In this document: positions 5,223 to 7,679 of the stretch, one piece after another
Layout of the letters: every line of letters starts with the position of its first letter
Position numbering within the stretch: the first letter of the stretch is position 1
Assembly: GCA_031265595.1 (NCBI GenBank)
Contig: JAISCM010000237.1
Span: 1 to 7,679, forward strand
DNA length: 7,679 nucleotides
Source: Tannerellaceae bacterium
GTDB lineage: Bacteria > Bacteroidota > Bacteroidia > Bacteroidales > Tannerellaceae
Direction: 5' to 3'
Made by a program: the position numbers and the translations under genes
Notes under the pieces: model-generated
The model's input: the letters and a program-made list of their open reading frames with translations, nothing else
Told to the model about the DNA's origin: nothing
The model's database searches: none

Positions 5223-7070
5223 TCAGAAGCTTTGCATGTCGCATAGCTTCTTGTAGTAGCCGTTCAGGAGGAAGAGCTCTTCGTGCTTTCCGCGTTCTAC
5301 TATTTCGCCTTCGTGCATGACGCATATCTCGCCGGCATTGCGGATGGTGGAGAGGCGGTGGGCGATGACGATGGTGGTGCGGTTGCGCATCAGGTTCTCA
5401 AGGGCCTGCTGTACGAGGCGTTCCGATTCGGTGTCGAGGGCCGAGGTAGCTTCGTCGAGTATCAGGATGGGCGGGTTCTTGAGGATGGCGCGGGCGATGC
5501 TGATGCGCTGCCGTTGTCCGCCGGAGAGCTTGCCGCCGCGGTCGCCGATATTGGTGTTGTAGCCTTCTTCGGAGGCCATGATGAAGTCGTGCGCGTTAGC
5601 GATGCGGGCGGCTTCTTCTACTTCTGCCTGGGTGGCATTGTCTACGCCGAAGGTTATGTTGTTGAAGAAGGTGTCGTTGAAGAGGATGGCTTCCTGGTTT
5701 ACGTTGCCCATTAATGCGCGGAGGTCGTAGAGGGTGGCGTGGCGTATGTCGGTATCGTCTATGGTGATGCTTCCTTCGGTTACGTCGTAGAAGCGGGGGA
5801 GGAGGTCTACCAGTGTGCTTTTGCCGGAGCCGGACTGGCCTACCAGGGCGATGGTTTGCCCTTTGGGGATGACGAGGTTGATGCCTTTCAGCACCCAGTC
5901 GTTGTTGTACTTAAACCATACGTTGCGGTAGGCTATTTGCTTTTCGAGGGCTATCTTCCGGGGGTGAAGCGGGTCTTTGATGTTGGTTTCGGCCAAGAGT
6001 ATCTTGTCTATCCGTTCCATGGAGGCGAGGCCTTTCTGTATGGCGTAGGAGGCTTTGCTGAGGTCTTTGGCCGGATTGATGAGGCTGTAGAAGATCACTA
6101 AGTAATAGATAAAGGTGGAGGCGTCTATCGTGCTGTTGGCGCTCAGGATGAGGCTTCCGCCGTACCAGAGTACGATGGCGATGGTGAGGGTGCCGAGGAA
6201 CTCGCTCATCGGGTGGGCCAGTTGCTGGCGCATGTATATCTTGTTGGTGGTCTTGCGGAAGGTTTCGTTGCTTTCGCGGAAGCGCGTCCTTATTTTCTTC
6301 TCTGCATTGAAGGCTTTGATGATGCGCAGGCCGCTCAGGGTTTCTTCTACCTGGCTCATCAGGTAGCCCCATTGTTCCTGGCCGAGGAGTGATTTGCGCT
6401 TGAGCGTTTTCCCTACCTTCCCCATGATGTAGCCGGCCAGGGGGAGGAGTATAAAGACAAAGAGCGTGAGCTGCCAACTGATAATGAGCATCCCCACCAG
6501 GTAGATACCGATCAGGATGGGGTTCTTAAAGAGCATATCGAGGGAGCTCATGATGGAGGTTTCTATCTCGTTTACGTCGCCCGATACGCGGGCTATGATG
6601 TCGCCCTTGCGTTCTTCGGAGAAGAAGCCGAGGGGTAGCTGGGTGATCTTTTGCACGATCTGGTTTCGGATGTCTCTCACTACGCCCGTGCGGATGGGTA
6701 TCATGGTAAAGAAGGAGAGGTACATCGCCCCTACCTTTAGAAAGGTCATGCTTACGAGGAAGAGGCCCAGTATCACCAGGGTAAAGGAGGCGCCGTGCTG
6801 CTCTACCAGGTCGGCCACGTACCAGAAGAAGTTGTCTTTCACCAGCTCGGGCAGTGATTTCCACCACTCCCAACTGGCCGGCTGCACGTGCCAGGGGGCG
6901 AAGGCGTACACCTGGTTGCCTATCTTAAAAAGGATGTTCAGTATCGGGATGATCAGTACGAACGAGAAGAGGTTCAGAACGGCCGAAAGTATGTTGAACA
7001 CTACATTCCATATCAAATACTTCTTATAGGGCGGGATAAACCTTCGCAGTATACGGAAGAAATCTTTCAT
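5223..7070 (-). CDS. MsbA-like ABC exporter (fused permease and ATPase)
   Basis: The 615-residue protein is one half-transporter. It has an N-terminal type IV exporter membrane domain of six predicted helices (about 19-48, 95-122, 180-203, 205-222, 290-310, 318-335) and a C-terminal nucleotide-binding domain from about 355. The ATPase is complete: Walker A G411-Q-S-G-S-G-K417-S-T, a Q-loop N-V-N-Q, signature L515-S-G-G-Q519, Walker B ending in D539-E540, and switch H571 in A-H-R-L-S-T. It should work as an inner-membrane homodimer exporting a lipid or other hydrophobic substrate. MsbA-type lipid A-core flipping is suggested by the resemblance and by the GT9 gene directly upstream, but sequence alone does not separate MsbA from multidrug exporters. 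The first periplasmic loop (about 49-92) is unusually long and Trp-rich. The start is 15 bp after the glycosyltransferase stop, which indicates one operon. Confidence 0.92.
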   Translation of the reverse strand: MKDFFRILRRFIPPYKKYLIWNVVFNILSAVLNLFSFVLIIPILNILFKIGNQVYAFAPWHVQPASWEWWKSLPELVKDNFFWYVADLVEQHGASFTLVILGLFLVSMTFLKVGAMYLSFFTMIPIRTGVVRDIRNQIVQKITQLPLGFFSEERKGDIIARVSGDVNEIETSIMSSLDMLFKNPILIGIYLVGMLIISWQLTLFVFILLPLAGYIMGKVGKTLKRKSLLGQEQWGYLMSQVEETLSGLRIIKAFNAEKKIRTRFRESNETFRKTTNKIYMRQQLAHPMSEFLGTLTIAIVLWYGGSLILSANSTIDASTFIYYLVIFYSLINPAKDLSKASYAIQKGLASMERIDKILLAETNIKDPLHPRKIALEKQIAYRNVWFKYNNDWVLKGINLVIPKGQTIALVGQSGSGKSTLVDLLPRFYDVTEGSITIDDTDIRHATLYDLRALMGNVNQEAILFNDTFFNNITFGVDNATQAEVEEAARIANAHDFIMASEEGYNTNIGDRGGKLSGGQRQRISIARAILKNPPILILDEATSALDTESERLVQQALENLMRNRTTIVIAHRLSTIRNAGEICVMHEGEIVERGKHEELFLLNGYYKKLCDMQSF

Positions 7071-7085
7071 CAGCGGAGCAATGGA

Positions 7086-7679
7086 TTAATTATTACAGGG
7101 CGCAAGGTAGCGATTATAGTTTAAAATAGTACGTAATGCGGCAATAATTCCGCCGGCGCCGGTGGTATTGGTGTCGATAGCCAGGTTGCAACCGCTATAG
7201 GGGCGGTACACCGCAGGGTCGGTCACGGAAAAGAGGCCCACCGTAGGCGTTCCCGAAGCCGCCGCCAGGTGCATCATCCCGCTATCGGCCCCCACGAACA
7301 GCGCCGCATGGGCCATCACGGCAGCTATCTCCCTTATGTCGTCACTGTAATAGGCCGTGGCCTCAAAGTTTATCTGCGATACATTCTCTATCGGCAATAC
7401 CTCCAGGATATTGTACGTCTCGCCAAAGGCTTCTTTCAACTGGCTATACATCGCCGCCCACCATTCGCGCGAATAGCATTTGATGCCCGTAGCGTAGGTA
7501 TAGATGCAGATGGTCTCCCTGGCGGGGCATACAAAGTAGTCGAGCACGCGCTGCCCCTCCGCCAGTTCGGCAGCGCTTAGCTTGAGGCTCAGGGGCGGGA
7601 CGGGCCTGTCGGCAACAGCCACGCCCGACTGCAACAGGTAATGCCGCAGATTATAAACCGGCCGCCTCGCCATGTGCCC
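7086..7679 (-). CDS. Glycosyltransferase family 9 (heptosyltransferase-like), 5' end missing
   Basis: The minus-strand frame is open to the right edge of the window; the visible 197 residues are the C-terminal half of a protein normally near 350. The ATG at 7673-7671 is internal and is not taken as the start. The C-terminal GT-B Rossmann domain shows the hallmark GT9 stretch A-D-S-G-M-M-H-L-A-A-A-S-G-T-P-T-V-G-L-F, followed by P-Y-S-G, which matches the nucleotide-sugar binding region of ADP-heptose:LPS heptosyltransferases. It probably adds a heptose or related sugar to lipopolysaccharide or lipooligosaccharide core on the cytoplasmic face of the inner membrane. Donor and acceptor cannot be read from this half. 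The stop is 15 bp from the ABC exporter start, so the two are very likely co-transcribed and functionally tied to envelope glycolipid assembly. Confidence 0.88.
   Translation of the reverse strand, partial: GHMARRPVYNLRHYLLQSGVAVADRPVPPLSLKLSAAELAEGQRVLDYFVCPARETICIYTYATGIKCYSREWWAAMYSQLKEAFGETYNILEVLPIENVSQINFEATAYYSDDIREIAAVMAHAALFVGADSGMMHLAAASGTPTVGLFSVTDPAVYRPYSGCNLAIDTNTTGAGGIIAALRTILNYNRYLAPCNN

Noticed and set aside
5283..5714. Plus-strand 143-codon reading frame, and similar long frames opposite the GH95 and ABC genes
   Set aside because: These are by-products of GC-rich codon usage on the minus strand; the opposite frames carry complete catalytic and ATPase motifs.

Overview
The window looks like chromosomal DNA of a Bacteroidota member, most likely order Bacteroidales. 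The pointers are TAnnTTTG-type -7 promoter boxes, an absence of Shine-Dalgarno sequences before starts, lipoprotein signals with Cys at residue 16-17, a thioredoxin-like lipoprotein of a style common in Bacteroidales, and a GH95 fucosidase. I cannot fix the genus; a Parabacteroides-like relative is a guess.

Layout, left to right. (1) Positions 1-1190, minus strand: an AbiE-type toxin-antitoxin (abortive infection) pair. The AbiEi-like antitoxin/regulator (606-1190) is followed, with a 4-bp ATGA overlap, by the AbiEii-like nucleotidyltransferase toxin, which runs off the left edge. A minus-strand -7 box and an abutting 7-bp inverted repeat (1213-1238) form a likely autoregulated promoter. (2) Positions 1191-1676: a divergent intergenic region of 486 bp. 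It holds an approximately 190-bp imperfect palindrome (about 1367-1556) whose core is four 16-bp palindromes TTTCACAGYYGTGAAA spaced exactly 22 bp apart. (3) Positions 1677-2582, plus strand: a 301-aa lipoprotein with a C-terminal thioredoxin fold (CHTC). (4) Positions 2583-2750: a consensus promoter box, a short untranslated stretch and an intrinsic terminator on the plus strand, together a candidate small RNA of about 70 nt. It converges on the end of the next gene. (5) Positions 2749-7679, minus strand: three genes in transcription order. They are a GT9 (heptosyltransferase-like) glycosyltransferase cut by the right edge, an MsbA-like ABC exporter 15 bp downstream, and a GH95 alpha-L-fucosidase lipoprotein 53 bp further on.

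The right-hand cluster reads as envelope glycolipid synthesis and export (GT9 plus exporter), with a fucosidase placed at the end of the unit. The left-hand AbiE module is visibly more AT-rich than the right-hand genes, which fits horizontal acquisition. The features least explained by known genes are the nested palindrome array and the candidate small RNA.
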